A DNA stretch of 64,000 bases from Ensifer aridi. Lineage in GTDB: Bacteria; Pseudomonadota; Alphaproteobacteria; Rhizobiales; Rhizobiaceae. The position numbers and the translations under genes are program-made. This document shows positions 20,252 to 32,425 of this stretch, piece after piece. Position 1 is the stretch's first letter; the number at the start of each line of letters is the position of its first letter. The notes under the pieces were generated by a model, which had not been told where the DNA came from, searched no databases, and saw only the letters and a list, made by a program, of their open reading frames with translations. The stretch lies in assembly GCF_002078505.1 (NCBI RefSeq), contig NZ_LUAV01000004.1, positions 569,336-633,335 on the forward strand, in the 5' to 3' direction.

Positions 20252-21580
20252 ATGCGCCTGTCCCGCTATTTCATGCCCATCTTGAAGGAAAATCCGAAGG
20301 AAGCGGAGATCGTTTCCCATCGTCTGATGCTGAGGACAGGCATGATCCGTCAGCAGTCGGCCGGCATCTATACCTGGCTGCCGCTCGGCAAGCGCGTGCT
20401 CGATAAGGTCAATGCGATCATTCGCGAAGAGCAGAACCGCTCCGGCGCCATCGAGCTCCTGATGCCGACGCTGCAATCGGCGGAGCTCTGGCAGGAGAGC
20501 GGGCGCTATGATGCCTATGGCAAGGAGATGCTGCGCATCAAGGACCGGCAGGATCGGCCGATGCTTTACGGTCCGACGAACGAGGAGATGATCACGGACG
20601 TCTTCCGTGCGTACGTGAAGTCCTATCGCGACCTGCCCCTCAATCTCTATCACATCCAGTTGAAGTTCCGGGACGAGATCCGTCCGCGCTTCGGCACCAT
20701 GCGCTCGCGCGAGTTCCTGATGAAGGATGCCTACTCCTTCGACCTCGACCGGGAAGGGGCGGAGCATGCCTATAACCGGATGTTCGCCGCCTATCTGCGC
20801 ACCTTCGATCGCATGGGCCTGCGCGCCATTCCGATGCGCGCCGATACCGGCCCGATCGGCGGAAACCTGAGCCACGAATTCATCATCCTCGCAGACACCG
20901 GCGAGTCCGAAGTCTTCTGCCACAAGGATTTTCTCGGCTTCGATATTCCGGGTGAGGACACGAATTTCGACGATGTCGCGGGCCTCAAGGCGATCTTCGA
21001 CAAGTGGACCGCGCGCTATGCGGCGACTTCGGAAATGCACGACGAGGCTGCCTTCAACGCCGTTCCTGAAGGTGAACGCTTGTCGGCGCGCGGCATCGAG
21101 GTCGGTCACATCTTCTATTTCGGCACGAAATATTCCGAAGCCATGGGCGCCAAGGTGCTTGGGCCGGACGGCAAGGAACGCACGGTGCATATGGGTTCCT
21201 ACGGCATCGGTCCGACCCGCCTCGTGCCGGCGATCATCGAGGCGTCGCACGACGAAAACGGCATTATCTGGCCGAAGAGCATTGCGCCCTTCGATGTGGT
21301 CGTCATCAATATGAAAGCGGGCGATGCCGCTTGCGACGCGGCCTGCGGCACGCTCTACTCCGATCTCGGCAAGGCCGGATTCGACGTGCTGCTGGACGAT
21401 ACGGACGATCGGGCCGGCGCAAAATTCGCGACCGCCGATTTGATCGGCGTCCCGGTACAGGTAATCGTCGGACCGCGTTCGATCGCCAATGGCGAGGTCG
21501 AGGTGAAGGACCGCAAGACCGGCGCGCGCGAAACGATGACGGTTGAAGCCGCGATCAACAAGCTGATTGCAACGAAATAA
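20252..21580 (+). CDS. proS: Prolyl-tRNA synthetase
   Basis: This class II synthetase charges tRNA-Pro. The 442-residue form is the short type without the editing insertion, typical of alphaproteobacteria. It starts [19 protein letters not shown]. Class II motif 2 is visible in [20 protein letters not shown] and motif 3 in [17 protein letters not shown]. An anticodon-binding domain fills the last 100 residues. The frame is open upstream to 20075, but that part has no family similarity and is not included. lolC/E follows after 17 bases. Confidence 0.94.
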   Translation: MRLSRYFMPILKENPKEAEIVSHRLMLRTGMIRQQSAGIYTWLPLGKRVLDKVNAIIREEQNRSGAIELLMPTLQSAELWQESGRYDAYGKEMLRIKDRQDRPMLYGPTNEEMITDVFRAYVKSYRDLPLNLYHIQLKFRDEIRPRFGTMRSREFLMKDAYSFDLDREGAEHAYNRMFAAYLRTFDRMGLRAIPMRADTGPIGGNLSHEFIILADTGESEVFCHKDFLGFDIPGEDTNFDDVAGLKAIFDKWTARYAATSEMHDEAAFNAVPEGERLSARGIEVGHIFYFGTKYSEAMGAKVLGPDGKERTVHMGSYGIGPTRLVPAIIEASHDENGIIWPKSIAPFDVVVINMKAGDAACDAACGTLYSDLGKAGFDVLLDDTDDRAGAKFATADLIGVPVQVIVGPRSIANGEVEVKDRKTGARETMTVEAAINKLIATK

Positions 21581-21597
21581 GAGGCGAAGGTATCGAG

Positions 21598-22908
21598 ATG
21601 ACTGCGGCGACGGAAGAGCAAGTGCAGGCAGCCGCATCATCCGGCACTTCTTCCAGCCGTCCTTTTTCCGCTTTCGAGCGCTTGGTTGCCTGGCGCTATC
21701 TGCGTTCGCGGCGAAAGGAAGCATTCATCTCGGTCATCGCCGGCTTCTCCTTCATTGGCATCATGCTTGGCGTCGCAACGCTGATCATTGTCATGGCGGT
21801 GATGAACGGCTTCCGCACCGAGCTCATTTCGCGCATCCTCGGCATGAACGGCCATATGATCGTTCAGCCGCTGGATGGCCCGCTCACGGATTATGCCGAT
21901 CTCGCCACCAAATTCTCGGCGGTTCCGGGCGTGACGATGGCCATCCCGTTGGTCGAGGGGCAAGTCCTCGCGCAAGGCTTCGGCGACGCCTCCACCGGCG
22001 CCCTCGTCCGCGGCATACGCGCGGACGATCTCATGAAGCTGAAATCGATCTCAGAGCACATCCAGTCCGGCGATCTCGTCGGCTTCGCCTCAGGCAGCGG
22101 CGTGGCGATCGGCTCGCGCATGGCCGAGCAGCTGGGGCTTCGCGTCGGCGGCACGATCACGCTCACCTCACCGAATGGCGACGTGACTCCGATGGGCATG
22201 AACCCGCGGGTCAAGGCCTATACGGTCTCGGCGATCTTCGAGATGGGCATGTCGGAATATGACGCGACGATCATCTTCATGCCGCTCGAGGAAGCGCAGC
22301 TTTATTTCAACGCCGAAGGCCTCGTGCAATCGATCGAGATTTTCGCCGAGCATCCGGATGCGATCGATGCTTTGCGCAAGCCCGTCGAGGAGGCAGCCGG
22401 CCGGCAGATCTTCATCACCGATTGGCGCGACCGCAACAGGACCTTCTTCTCCGCGCTCGCGGTTGAGCGCAACGTGATGTTCATGATCCTGACGTTGATC
22501 GTGCTTGTGGCGGCCCTGAACATCGTTTCGGGGCTCATCATGCTCGTCAAGGACAAGGGCAGCGACATAGCTATCCTTAGGACCATGGGCGCGACTTCCG
22601 GCTCTGTGATGCGCATTTTCTTCATGACGGGCGCGGCAATCGGCGTCGCCGGAACGATTGCGGGCGTGATCCTCGGGATTGCCGTCTGCCTCAACATCGA
22701 GTCGATCCGCCAGTTCTTTTCCTGGATCTCCGGGACGACGCTCTTCGATCCGGAACTCTACTTCCTAAGCCAGCTTCCGGCCGATATGAACGCCGATGAA
22801 ACCGTCGCCGTCGTCGTCATGGCGCTTGCACTTTCCTTCCTTGCCACGATCTTCCCTGCCTGGCGCGCTTCGCGCCTCGATCCGGTGCAGGCCCTGCGAT
22901 ACGAATAA
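21598..22908 (+). CDS. lolC: Lipoprotein-releasing ABC transporter permease (LolC/LolE family)
   Basis: This inner-membrane permease extracts outer-membrane lipoproteins and hands them to LolA. The 436-residue protein has a first helix near 45-68 (FSFIGIMLGVATLIIVMAVM), a periplasmic MacB-like domain to about 290, and a C-terminal FtsX-type domain with three helices (about 295-320, 342-372 and 397-420). It ends with the cytoplasmic FPAWRASRLDPVQALRYE. A single permease gene paired with lolD suggests a homodimeric or LolF-type exporter. lolD is 17 bases downstream. Confidence 0.92.
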   Translation: MTAATEEQVQAAASSGTSSSRPFSAFERLVAWRYLRSRRKEAFISVIAGFSFIGIMLGVATLIIVMAVMNGFRTELISRILGMNGHMIVQPLDGPLTDYADLATKFSAVPGVTMAIPLVEGQVLAQGFGDASTGALVRGIRADDLMKLKSISEHIQSGDLVGFASGSGVAIGSRMAEQLGLRVGGTITLTSPNGDVTPMGMNPRVKAYTVSAIFEMGMSEYDATIIFMPLEEAQLYFNAEGLVQSIEIFAEHPDAIDALRKPVEEAAGRQIFITDWRDRNRTFFSALAVERNVMFMILTLIVLVAALNIVSGLIMLVKDKGSDIAILRTMGATSGSVMRIFFMTGAAIGVAGTIAGVILGIAVCLNIESIRQFFSWISGTTLFDPELYFLSQLPADMNADETVAVVVMALALSFLATIFPAWRASRLDPVQALRYE

Positions 22909-22925
22909 CAAGGACAACAGCTTAA

Positions 22926-23612
22926 ATGAATGCGCGCGTGGCACTGCAGCTTTCCGGCGTCGAGCGGCACTATGGCGAAGGCGACACTTTCCTGCCGATC
23001 CTCAAAGGCGTCGATCTGACCTTGCGCAGCGGCGAGACGGTTGCCCTCGTCGCACCGTCCGGTACGGGAAAGTCGACGCTGCTTCACATCGCTGGCTTGC
23101 TCGAACATCCGGACGAGGGCGACGTGGTCGTGAACGGCGTAGCCTGCAACGGACTCAGCGACGACCAGCGTACCGCGATCCGCCGCAACGAGATCGGTTT
23201 CGTCTACCAGTTTCACCATCTCCTGCCGGAATTCTCGGCACTCGAAAACATCATGATGCCGCAACTGATTGCCGGCCTGCCCAAGGCCGAGGCGGCGAAA
23301 CGGGCCGAAGCGCTGTTAGACTATATGCGGATCGGCCATCGCGCTGCGCATCGGCCGGGCGAGCTTTCCGGCGGCGAGCAGCAGCGTGTGGCAATCGCCC
23401 GAGCGGTGGCGAATGCGCCGTTGATCCTTCTCGCCGACGAACCCACGGGCAATCTCGATCCCGAGACCGCCGGCTATGTCTTCGAGGCGCTGGAAGCGCT
23501 GGCGCGCCAATCCGGGCTCGCGGCGCTGATCGCCACCCACAATCACGAGCTCGCCGCGCTTATGGACCGCTGCGTGACGATCGAGGACGGGAAGATCGTC
23601 GAACTGCGATAG
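22926..23612 (+). CDS. lolD: Lipoprotein-releasing ABC transporter ATP-binding protein
   Basis: ATPase partner of the preceding permease, 228 residues. Walker A is APSGTGKST, in which the usual leading Gly is Ala. The Q-loop is [16 protein letters not shown], the ABC signature [14 protein letters not shown], Walker B LILLADEP, and the H-loop His lies in IATHNHELA. The [16 protein letters not shown] stretch is the characteristic LolD motif. It is co-transcribed with lolC/E; no further gene follows on this strand until the small ORF at 25127. Confidence 0.93.
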   Translation: MNARVALQLSGVERHYGEGDTFLPILKGVDLTLRSGETVALVAPSGTGKSTLLHIAGLLEHPDEGDVVVNGVACNGLSDDQRTAIRRNEIGFVYQFHHLLPEFSALENIMMPQLIAGLPKAEAAKRAEALLDYMRIGHRAAHRPGELSGGEQQRVAIARAVANAPLILLADEPTGNLDPETAGYVFEALEALARQSGLAALIATHNHELAALMDRCVTIEDGKIVELR

Positions 23613-23688
23613 TTTCGCGTGATCGCGCCCCCGCGAGATCGGCCCCCGATGTGAAATCAGCCCGGCCGGCTTTCGCCCGAACAGAACG

Positions 23689-24156
23689 TCAGGGAATGAT
23701 GAGGCCGCCGCGGTAGTCGAGCTCGTAGGCCTCCTCGCCATCGACGAAGATGATTTCTCGTCCGGAAAAATGCTCCGTTTCGCCGCGGCTGCTGTCGATA
23801 TAGCAACCATAGGCATGCTGGTATTCCATGCCGCCGAGGAAGTGGCCCTTCTCACGGTACATCGTCTGAAGCGCGGCCCTGATCACGGTGCCGGCTCTCT
23901 GCGCATCGATAAGATCCGGACGGACGATGCGGCCGAAATAGTTCATCGCCCAGCACGGCTTGTCATGGTGCCAAACGGCTTCCTGGCCGGCAAAGTCCCT
24001 TCCGCCGAAATAGCTGTCGAGATAGCGCCACGCGCCGCGCTGATGGCCGATGTCGTGGGAGCCCTGCCTGGAAGCGGGCAACTCTGCGCCGTCACCCACA
24101 TAGGTCTTCGACTTCGCCTCGACGATGAAGTCTGTCAGTTCCTCGATATTGATCAT
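23689..24156 (-). CDS. DUF5680 family protein behind a LexA-type box
   Basis: A 155-residue soluble protein starting MINIEELTDFIVEAKSKTY. The pattern AKSKTYVGDG, then SRQGSHDIGH, LDSYFGGRDFAGQEAVW and WAMNYFGRI, is what I recognise as DUF5680, a family of unknown function rich in conserved Gly, Tyr and Trp. No signal peptide or membrane helix is seen. The start has an AGGGA about seven bases upstream. A GAAC-N7-GAAC repeat lies 54 bases upstream (24210-24224), so it may be SOS-regulated. The neighbouring lolD converges on it. Confidence 0.8.
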   Translation of the reverse strand: MINIEELTDFIVEAKSKTYVGDGAELPASRQGSHDIGHQRGAWRYLDSYFGGRDFAGQEAVWHHDKPCWAMNYFGRIVRPDLIDAQRAGTVIRAALQTMYREKGHFLGGMEYQHAYGCYIDSSRGETEHFSGREIIFVDGEEAYELDYRGGLIIP

Positions 24157-24209
24157 GCGCGGTCCCTCGATTGCTTCTTGAGGATGCCGCAGCTCGGTCC
24201 GGTTGTAAA

Positions 24210-24224
24210 GAACAAATAGGGAAC
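24210..24224 (-). promoter_or_regulatory. LexA-type operator before the DUF5680 gene
   Basis: GAAC at 24210-24213 and GAAC at 24221-24224 are spaced by exactly 7 bases, read as GTTC-N7-GTTC on the minus strand. This is the direct-repeat SOS operator established for alphaproteobacterial LexA. It lies between the stop of the exported FG-GAP-like gene (24241) and the DUF5680 start (24156). LexA binding is inferred, not shown. Confidence 0.6.
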
Positions 24225-24240
24225 AAACCCCGCCGCAGAT

Positions 24241-24810
24241 CTATCCCGCGCCGCACGCCTTCTGGCCCATTTCGTCGCGCCAATTCTTCAAAAGAACGGT
24301 GGCGCCCTTCGAGGCGATCGGCTTGCCGTTCGTCGTTCCCTTGCCGTTCAGCACGTTGAAGTCGCACTGCAGGGTGTTCTCGGGGTCGAGCGTGTCGTAG
24401 GACGAAAAGGTGTAGCCGGCGACGACGAAGTCGCCGTTGCGGTAAGCGATCGTCAGCTTCTGCTCCCAGCGCTCGCGGCCGACGGCGTCGTTGTGCGAGG
24501 TGATCTGTATCGAGCCGTTGGGCAGGGCACTGACCGAGGGAGCCTGACCGTAAAGCTCGAATTGTCCCCAGACCTTATCCGGTATGACCGAGTTGAGCGT
24601 CAGTTTGCCGACATCGCTTTTGAGGTAGAGGTAAATTGCGTTGTCCTCGTCGCTGCCCTCGGCTGGCGCGACAAGGAGCGCCAGATCGCTCGCGCCGTCC
24701 TTGTTCCAATCCCCTGTCGCGGCCGAGACGATTCGAGCAGGATCCATTGCCTCGGCGGCAACTGCGAACGAGGGCAGCAGGAAAAGGGCTGAAATCAGGC
24801 AAACTCGCAT
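24241..24810 (-). CDS. Exported protein with FG-GAP/VCBS-like calcium-loop segment
   Basis: A 189-residue protein of unknown function. The start at 24810 gives a clear signal peptide (MRVCLISALFLLPSFAVAAEA, cleaved near 19) after an AAGGAG ribosome binding site. Just after the cleavage site, ATGDWNKDGASDLALLVA matches one FG-GAP/VCBS-type repeat with a DxNxDGxxD calcium-binding loop. The remaining beta-rich sequence has single cysteines near the end (LQCDF and KACGAG). It is probably periplasmic. Only one repeat is seen, so it is not a beta-propeller by itself. Confidence 0.75.
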   Translation of the reverse strand: MRVCLISALFLLPSFAVAAEAMDPARIVSAATGDWNKDGASDLALLVAPAEGSDEDNAIYLYLKSDVGKLTLNSVIPDKVWGQFELYGQAPSVSALPNGSIQITSHNDAVGRERWEQKLTIAYRNGDFVVAGYTFSSYDTLDPENTLQCDFNVLNGKGTTNGKPIASKGATVLLKNWRDEMGQKACGAG

Positions 24811-25068
24811 TTGTAGCTCCTTGCGAGAGGACATCACTGAGACCGGAGAGGGAAACGCGATCGTCTGGTCCCTGTCTTGCGTCTCGATGTTTTGACGCGA
24901 TTCGGACCGGGCCGCCATCGATCCATGTCGAGTAACGAGCGCGGTTATGATGAGAACAAGGGGCGTGCATCGATTGAATGGAGCCAATATCGCACATGTG
25001 GTGAAGCCAATCTCCAGGTGGTTGCATTAACCATAGCCGCTGAATAGCGGGTGTTGTATGCGCCCTTG

Positions 25069-25074
25069 CTTGAC
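25069..25074 (+). promoter_or_regulatory. Consensus -35 box of the SOS-type promoter upstream of dnaE
   Basis: CTTGAC at 25069-25074 is a perfect rhizobial -35 element, placed immediately before the triple GAAC operator. No good -10 is visible at the 17-base spacing (ACAAAA), so it may be suboptimal. Confidence 0.45.
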
Positions 25075-25078
25075 TATC

Positions 25079-25104
25079 GAACGAAAATGGAACAAAAAAG
25101 GAAC
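25079..25104 (+). promoter_or_regulatory. Triple LexA-type operator (GAAC-N7-GAAC-N7-GAAC)
   Basis: GAAC occurs at 25079-25082, 25090-25093 and 25101-25104, each separated by exactly 7 bases. This gives two overlapping copies of the alphaproteobacterial LexA direct repeat. The array begins 4 bases after a perfect CTTGAC -35 box and ends 22 bases before the start of a 28-codon ORF, so bound LexA would block the promoter. It is the strongest operator of the three in the window. Confidence 0.75.
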
Positions 25105-25126
25105 AGTAGCGGAAAGGAGACAAGTT

Positions 25127-25213
25127 ATGGCTGATTTCGTTCGTGATCTTGCTGCCTTTGCATCGATGACCCTGTTCATTGCCAGCATTTCGGTGATCGC
25201 GCTCGGCTTGTGA
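25127..25213 (+). CDS. 28-residue single-helix membrane peptide, probably SOS-induced
   Basis: An ATG with a good ribosome binding site (GGAAAGGAG, about six bases away) opens 28 codons ending at TGA 25211-25213. The peptide starts MADFVRD with charged residues, and residues 8-28 form one uninterrupted hydrophobic helix (AAFASMTLFIASIS then VIALGL). There is no cleavable signal. The triple LexA-type operator lies directly upstream. Size, topology and probable control recall Caulobacter SidA, a 29-residue SOS-induced inner-membrane division inhibitor. Homology is not claimed. dnaE begins 119 bases downstream on the same strand with no terminator between. Confidence 0.65.
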   Translation: MADFVRDLAAFASMTLFIASISVIALGL

Positions 25214-25332
25214 TCGGCGATGCGCCGGAGCTGTGACAAGCCGCAAAAGCAACCGGCTGCAGTCCGTAAGACTGGACAGCGACGACGGGAAACGGGATAT
25301 CCTGCGCACCGGAACAGAATCGGAGTGCGGTG

Positions 25333-28830
<3,498 letters not shown>

Positions 28831-28889
28831 GCTCGGCGACCTCGGCTGGAGCAGCCTGAAACGGTGAGGAGACGCAGGCAGTGCGCATC

Positions 28890-30119
28890 TTAGCTGCGCG
28901 GCGTCCTCGTGGTGGTGATGAAATCCGTTCCCTCGCCAGTCTCCAGTCCTGACTCGGTGTCGGTGATCGAAAGGGACGAGCCGTTCACGAGAAGCCCCGC
29001 TATGCGCTCGCGCACATCCTCGGGCACGGTGATGCGCTTAAGCGTCCGCTCAACTGCGTCGAACGCCGCCGGCGCGTCGGCATCGGCTGTGATGCCGAGG
29101 CGTTTTTTTGTGGCTTTCGGAAGTTGGTTTTCAAGGGAAATGCCGAACCATTTGCCTTGTCCGCTCTTTGGGTCGAGATCCTGGAATTGCAATAAATGCG
29201 TTCCAAGCGCCGTCCCCGGCTCTGCGATGGTGACGTCTGCCTCGAACAGTGGCTGAAATTGCCGACGCACCCGAAGCACACCGTTCGACGGCGCGCCGCG
29301 GCCGGCCTTGCGAAAGACTGCTTCGATCAGCCCCTGCGTCATCTTACCGTCCGCCGGCAACCCTTCGGCGGTTTGGAACGACTGGATTGCTGCAAGCGTG
29401 GCGGGGCCGATGAAGCCGTCCAGCGGGCCGGCATCGTGGCCGAGCATGTTCAGAAGCGTCTGGAGATCACGTACGGTCTCTTGCACGCCGCGCCGGGTGA
29501 TCAGCATGCGAATCGGCGCCTCCTCCTGGTCGGATGCGACCGGCGAGGGGCGTTTGTCCGCCATGGCGACTTCGACGGCGTTCTCGTTTAACTCGCCGAT
29601 CGCCGGGCGCAACGGCACGTCCGACAAGGCCGGCCCGCGTGGGCGCGACTGGTTTGGCTGGAACAGCGTGGCGCTCGACACCTCGACCGGTGTGGTCTGG
29701 CGATCCGATATGACCACATGCATACCGTAGCCGGTCATCTTGTAGAGCGCTGCGGCGAACTTGCTCGGCAGTCGCACGCAGCCATGCGAGGCCGGGTAGT
29801 CCGGCACGTGGTTCGATCCGTGCAGCGCGATGCCGGACCAAGTGAGGCGCTGCATGAACGGCATCGGCGCGTTCGAATAGATGTTGGATTTGTGATGGCG
29901 GCGCTTCTCGATGATTGAGAAGATGCCCGTCGGCGTCGGGTGACCCGCCTTGCCAGTGGAGACCTTCGATGTGGCGATCACAGTGTCGCCGTCGTAGACC
30001 ACGAGGGACTGCTGCTCGATCGAGACGACGATTTGCAGCAGCGCCTTGCTGCCGGCCGCAAGCGCGGACGGTGACGACATTACAAGAGCCGCAAACGCGA
30101 TCCTGAGAGTGAAACGCAA
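28890..30119 (-). CDS. L,D-transpeptidase with peptidoglycan-binding domain
   Basis: A periplasmic YkuD-family enzyme forming 3-3 peptidoglycan cross-links or anchoring proteins to the wall; abundant in polar-growing Rhizobiales. The 409-residue protein has a signal peptide (residues 1-22, ending ALAA) and a YkuD domain at about 27-140. The active-site pattern is His100 (HGSNH) with His112 and catalytic Cys114 in SHGCVRLP. A PG_binding_1-type domain follows around 215-270 (LQTLLNMLGHDAGPLDGFIG), then a C-terminal region of unknown function. It converges with dnaE. Confidence 0.92.
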   Translation of the reverse strand: MRFTLRIAFAALVMSSPSALAAGSKALLQIVVSIEQQSLVVYDGDTVIATSKVSTGKAGHPTPTGIFSIIEKRRHHKSNIYSNAPMPFMQRLTWSGIALHGSNHVPDYPASHGCVRLPSKFAAALYKMTGYGMHVVISDRQTTPVEVSSATLFQPNQSRPRGPALSDVPLRPAIGELNENAVEVAMADKRPSPVASDQEEAPIRMLITRRGVQETVRDLQTLLNMLGHDAGPLDGFIGPATLAAIQSFQTAEGLPADGKMTQGLIEAVFRKAGRGAPSNGVLRVRRQFQPLFEADVTIAEPGTALGTHLLQFQDLDPKSGQGKWFGISLENQLPKATKKRLGITADADAPAAFDAVERTLKRITVPEDVRERIAGLLVNGSSLSITDTESGLETGEGTDFITTTRTPRS

Positions 30120-30245
30120 TACTTACCCTCGTTCCGACAGTGAAGCGCTGCGCATTGGAGTCGGCGCATAGGCCCGCGCTTTCGTGTCCGGCGCGTGCGC
30201 CGGGCTGTCGGACGAGGCTATCGTTCAATATTTAAGAAATTATCC

Positions 30246-30352
30246 CTACAGCGCCGCGCGTCCGATCGGACGCGCAAAGGTCGCTGTAGCACTTTGAGTT
30301 GCTGTATGATTTTGTCCTTAAATCGATTCCGATTTAAGGAATCATGCAGTAA
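30246..30352. repeat. RIME-like palindromic intergenic repeat, copy 1
   Basis: A mosaic of two palindromes of about 107 bases. The first has outer arms CTACAGCG (30246-30253) and CGCTGTAG (30282-30289) and a perfect inner 8-bp stem GCGCGTCC/GGACGCGC (30256-30275). The second has a perfect 10-bp stem CCTTAAATCG/CGATTTAAGG (30316-30325 and 30330-30339) inside an imperfect CTGTATGATT/AATCATGCAG frame. The first palindrome recurs at 63949-64000. It resembles the RIME class of rhizobial intergenic elements. It lies downstream of dinB, where it could act as a terminator. Confidence 0.75.
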
Positions 30353-30392
30353 TGCGCCGGGATTGACCCCGGCGTAGCAGCGGCGCCACGAA

Positions 30393-31685
30393 CTACTGAC
30401 CGCGGCGCCGGCCGCCGAAAGTGTAGCCGGTCTCGACGGTAGCTTTCCCAAATTTGTCGCGCAGCTTGTTGATCGCCTCTTCGGCGGCGGCCCGCCTTGA
30501 CGCTTGCGGATCGACCAGATCCGGCGGGTCGGCGAGAGCCGGGTCGGCGAGATCGCTGACGCCGATGCCGATAAGCCGGTATTTCGTCCCGTCTGCCTCC
30601 TTTTCGAGGAGGTGCAGGCCAGTGCGGAAGATGCGGTCGGCAAGGCACGTCGGGCTCTCGAGCCGGCGATTGCGCGTGCGGAGTTTGAAATCCGCGGTCT
30701 TGAGCTTGAGCACGACCGTCTGCCCCGCAAGCGCGGACTTGCGCAGACGAAACGCCACCTGCTCGCTCAATCGCCTGAGATGCTGCACCAGTTCCTCGGG
30801 GCGCGACAGGTCGTCGTTGAAGGTCGTCTCGGAGGAGACGCTCTTTGCCTCGCCGTCGACTTCTACGGTCCTTTCGTCGAGGCCTCGCGAAAGCCTGTAG
30901 AGCCGCTGGCCCATTGTTCCGTAGCGACGCATGAGGTCGGCCTCCTCCATCGTCTGCAATTGGCCAATGGTGCGGATGCCGTCCCTTTCGAGCGTCTGAG
31001 CAAAGGCCTTTCCGACGCCCCAGATCAGCGTGACGGGGCGGCCTTTGAGGAAATCCACGGCCTCGGTCTGGCCGATCACGGAAAAGCCGCGTGGCTTCTG
31101 CAGGTCGGAGGCGACCTTGGCGAGGAATTTGCAATAGGAAAGGCCGACGGAAACGGTGATGCCGATCTCGTTCTCCACGCGTTTGGCGAACCGGGCCAGC
31201 GTTCGGGCGGGTGGATCGTTGTGAAGCCGCTCCGTGCCGCTCAGGTCGAGAAAGGCCTCGTCTATGGAGAGCGGCTGCACGAGCGGTGTCAGCTCCAGCA
31301 TCATGGCCCTGATCTGGCGCCCGACGCTGACGTATTTCTCCATGTTCGGCTTGATCACGACCGCGTCCGGGCAGGCTTCCAGCGCTTTGAACATCGGCAT
31401 CGCCGAGCGCACGCCGCGGATGCGGGCGACATAGCAGGCTGTGGAGACGACGCCGCGCTTGCCGCCGCCGATGATCACCGGCTTGTCGGCGAGCTCCGGA
31501 TTGTCGCGCTTCTCGATCGAGGCGTAAAAGGCATCGCAATCGATATGTGCCAAGGTCAACTGATAGAGTTCGGAATGGTTGAGCAGCCGCGGGCTGCCGC
31601 AAGCCAGGCACCGTCGCGCCGGGGCGGTCTGTTCCTTCAGGCAATCTCGGCAGAAGCCGGGGATCGATCGAGCGCTCTCGGACAC
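30393..31685 (-). CDS. dinB: DNA polymerase IV with N-terminal zinc ribbon
   Basis: This Y-family translesion polymerase has 430 residues. Residues 10-32 form a four-Cys zinc ribbon (Cys12, Cys15, Cys26, Cys29) that is common in alphaproteobacterial DinB and absent from the E. coli protein. The catalytic palm begins [13 protein letters not shown] (Asp49), with the second acidic motif in [12 protein letters not shown] little-finger domain follows. The start is a GTG at 31685. A LexA-type operator begins only five bases upstream, so the mRNA leader is short. This supports SOS induction. Confidence 0.93.
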   Translation of the reverse strand: MSESARSIPGFCRDCLKEQTAPARRCLACGSPRLLNHSELYQLTLAHIDCDAFYASIEKRDNPELADKPVIIGGGKRGVVSTACYVARIRGVRSAMPMFKALEACPDAVVIKPNMEKYVSVGRQIRAMMLELTPLVQPLSIDEAFLDLSGTERLHNDPPARTLARFAKRVENEIGITVSVGLSYCKFLAKVASDLQKPRGFSVIGQTEAVDFLKGRPVTLIWGVGKAFAQTLERDGIRTIGQLQTMEEADLMRRYGTMGQRLYRLSRGLDERTVEVDGEAKSVSSETTFNDDLSRPEELVQHLRRLSEQVAFRLRKSALAGQTVVLKLKTADFKLRTRNRRLESPTCLADRIFRTGLHLLEKEADGTKYRLIGIGVSDLADPALADPPDLVDPQASRRAAAEEAINKLRDKFGKATVETGYTFGGRRRGQ

Positions 31686-31690
31686 GTTGG

Positions 31691-31705
31691 GAACAAATGT
31701 TGAAC
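31691..31705 (-). promoter_or_regulatory. LexA-type operator of dinB
   Basis: GAAC at 31691-31694 and 31702-31705 are separated by exactly 7 bases, the alphaproteobacterial LexA direct repeat (GTTC-N7-GTTC on the minus strand). It sits five bases upstream of the dinB GTG. A possible promoter TTGAGA-N17-TAAAGT lies just upstream on the minus strand. Confidence 0.7.
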
Positions 31706-31760
31706 GCGGCGACTTTACGCTCTACGCTGTTGAGTCTCAAGGCGGCGGTCGGAGGCTCCT

Positions 31761-32348
31761 TTGGATATCGCCCTGCAATTTGCGCCGGTGACAAGGGATC
31801 GCTGGCCGGATTTCGAGACCCTCTTCGGTCCGAAGGGGGCGTTCTGCGGCTGCTGGTGCGTTGCCTTGCGCCTCCCTTACGCGATCCGCGGCAAGATGAC
31901 GACCGAGGAGCGAAAGGATTTTATGCGCGCGCGGATCGCGGCCGGGCCGCCGCCCGGCATTCTCGGTTATTCGGAGGGAAAGCCGGTCGCCTGGGTTCAG
32001 GTCGGTCCGCGTCATGATGTGCCGCAGTTCAATTCGCCGCGCACCTGTTCCCGGCCGCTCGAAGAGCGTGAGGCGGAGGACGCAAGCGTCTGGGCAGTAA
32101 GCTGCTTCTTCCTTTCATCGCCGCTGCGCGGCAAGGGATTGAGCCACCGCATGCTTGCGGCCGCGATCGATCATGCGCGAATGGGGGGTGCACGCTACGT
32201 CGATGCGTGCCCGATCGACCATACCAAACAGCCGAAATCAGTGACCCTCTATATCGGCTCGACCGCCATCTTCGAGGCGGCCGGCTTCGAGACCGTCGCC
32301 CGGCGCAAGGACGGCCGGCCTCTGATGCGTCTGCACTTGAGGCAATGA
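31761..32348 (+). CDS. GNAT family N-acetyltransferase
   Basis: A 195-residue protein of the acetyl-CoA-dependent acyltransferase superfamily; substrate unknown. The acetyl-CoA loop is seen in SSPLRGKGLSHRMLAAAI (motif A, RGKGLS). The N-terminal part contains an unusual FCGCWCVALRL cluster with three cysteines, a feature of a subgroup of GNAT proteins. The start is a TTG at 31761 placed six bases after GGAGG; no closer ATG exists. It diverges from dinB with a 75-base gap that carries the dinB operator. Confidence 0.82.
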   Translation: MDIALQFAPVTRDRWPDFETLFGPKGAFCGCWCVALRLPYAIRGKMTTEERKDFMRARIAAGPPPGILGYSEGKPVAWVQVGPRHDVPQFNSPRTCSRPLEEREAEDASVWAVSCFFLSSPLRGKGLSHRMLAAAIDHARMGGARYVDACPIDHTKQPKSVTLYIGSTAIFEAAGFETVARRKDGRPLMRLHLRQ

Positions 32349-32425
32349 GAATGCTTGTCCGAAATGCCATCCACCCACCCCAAGGCGCCGACGGACTGCC
32401 GGCGCGTTCATGGAGACAGCCACGA

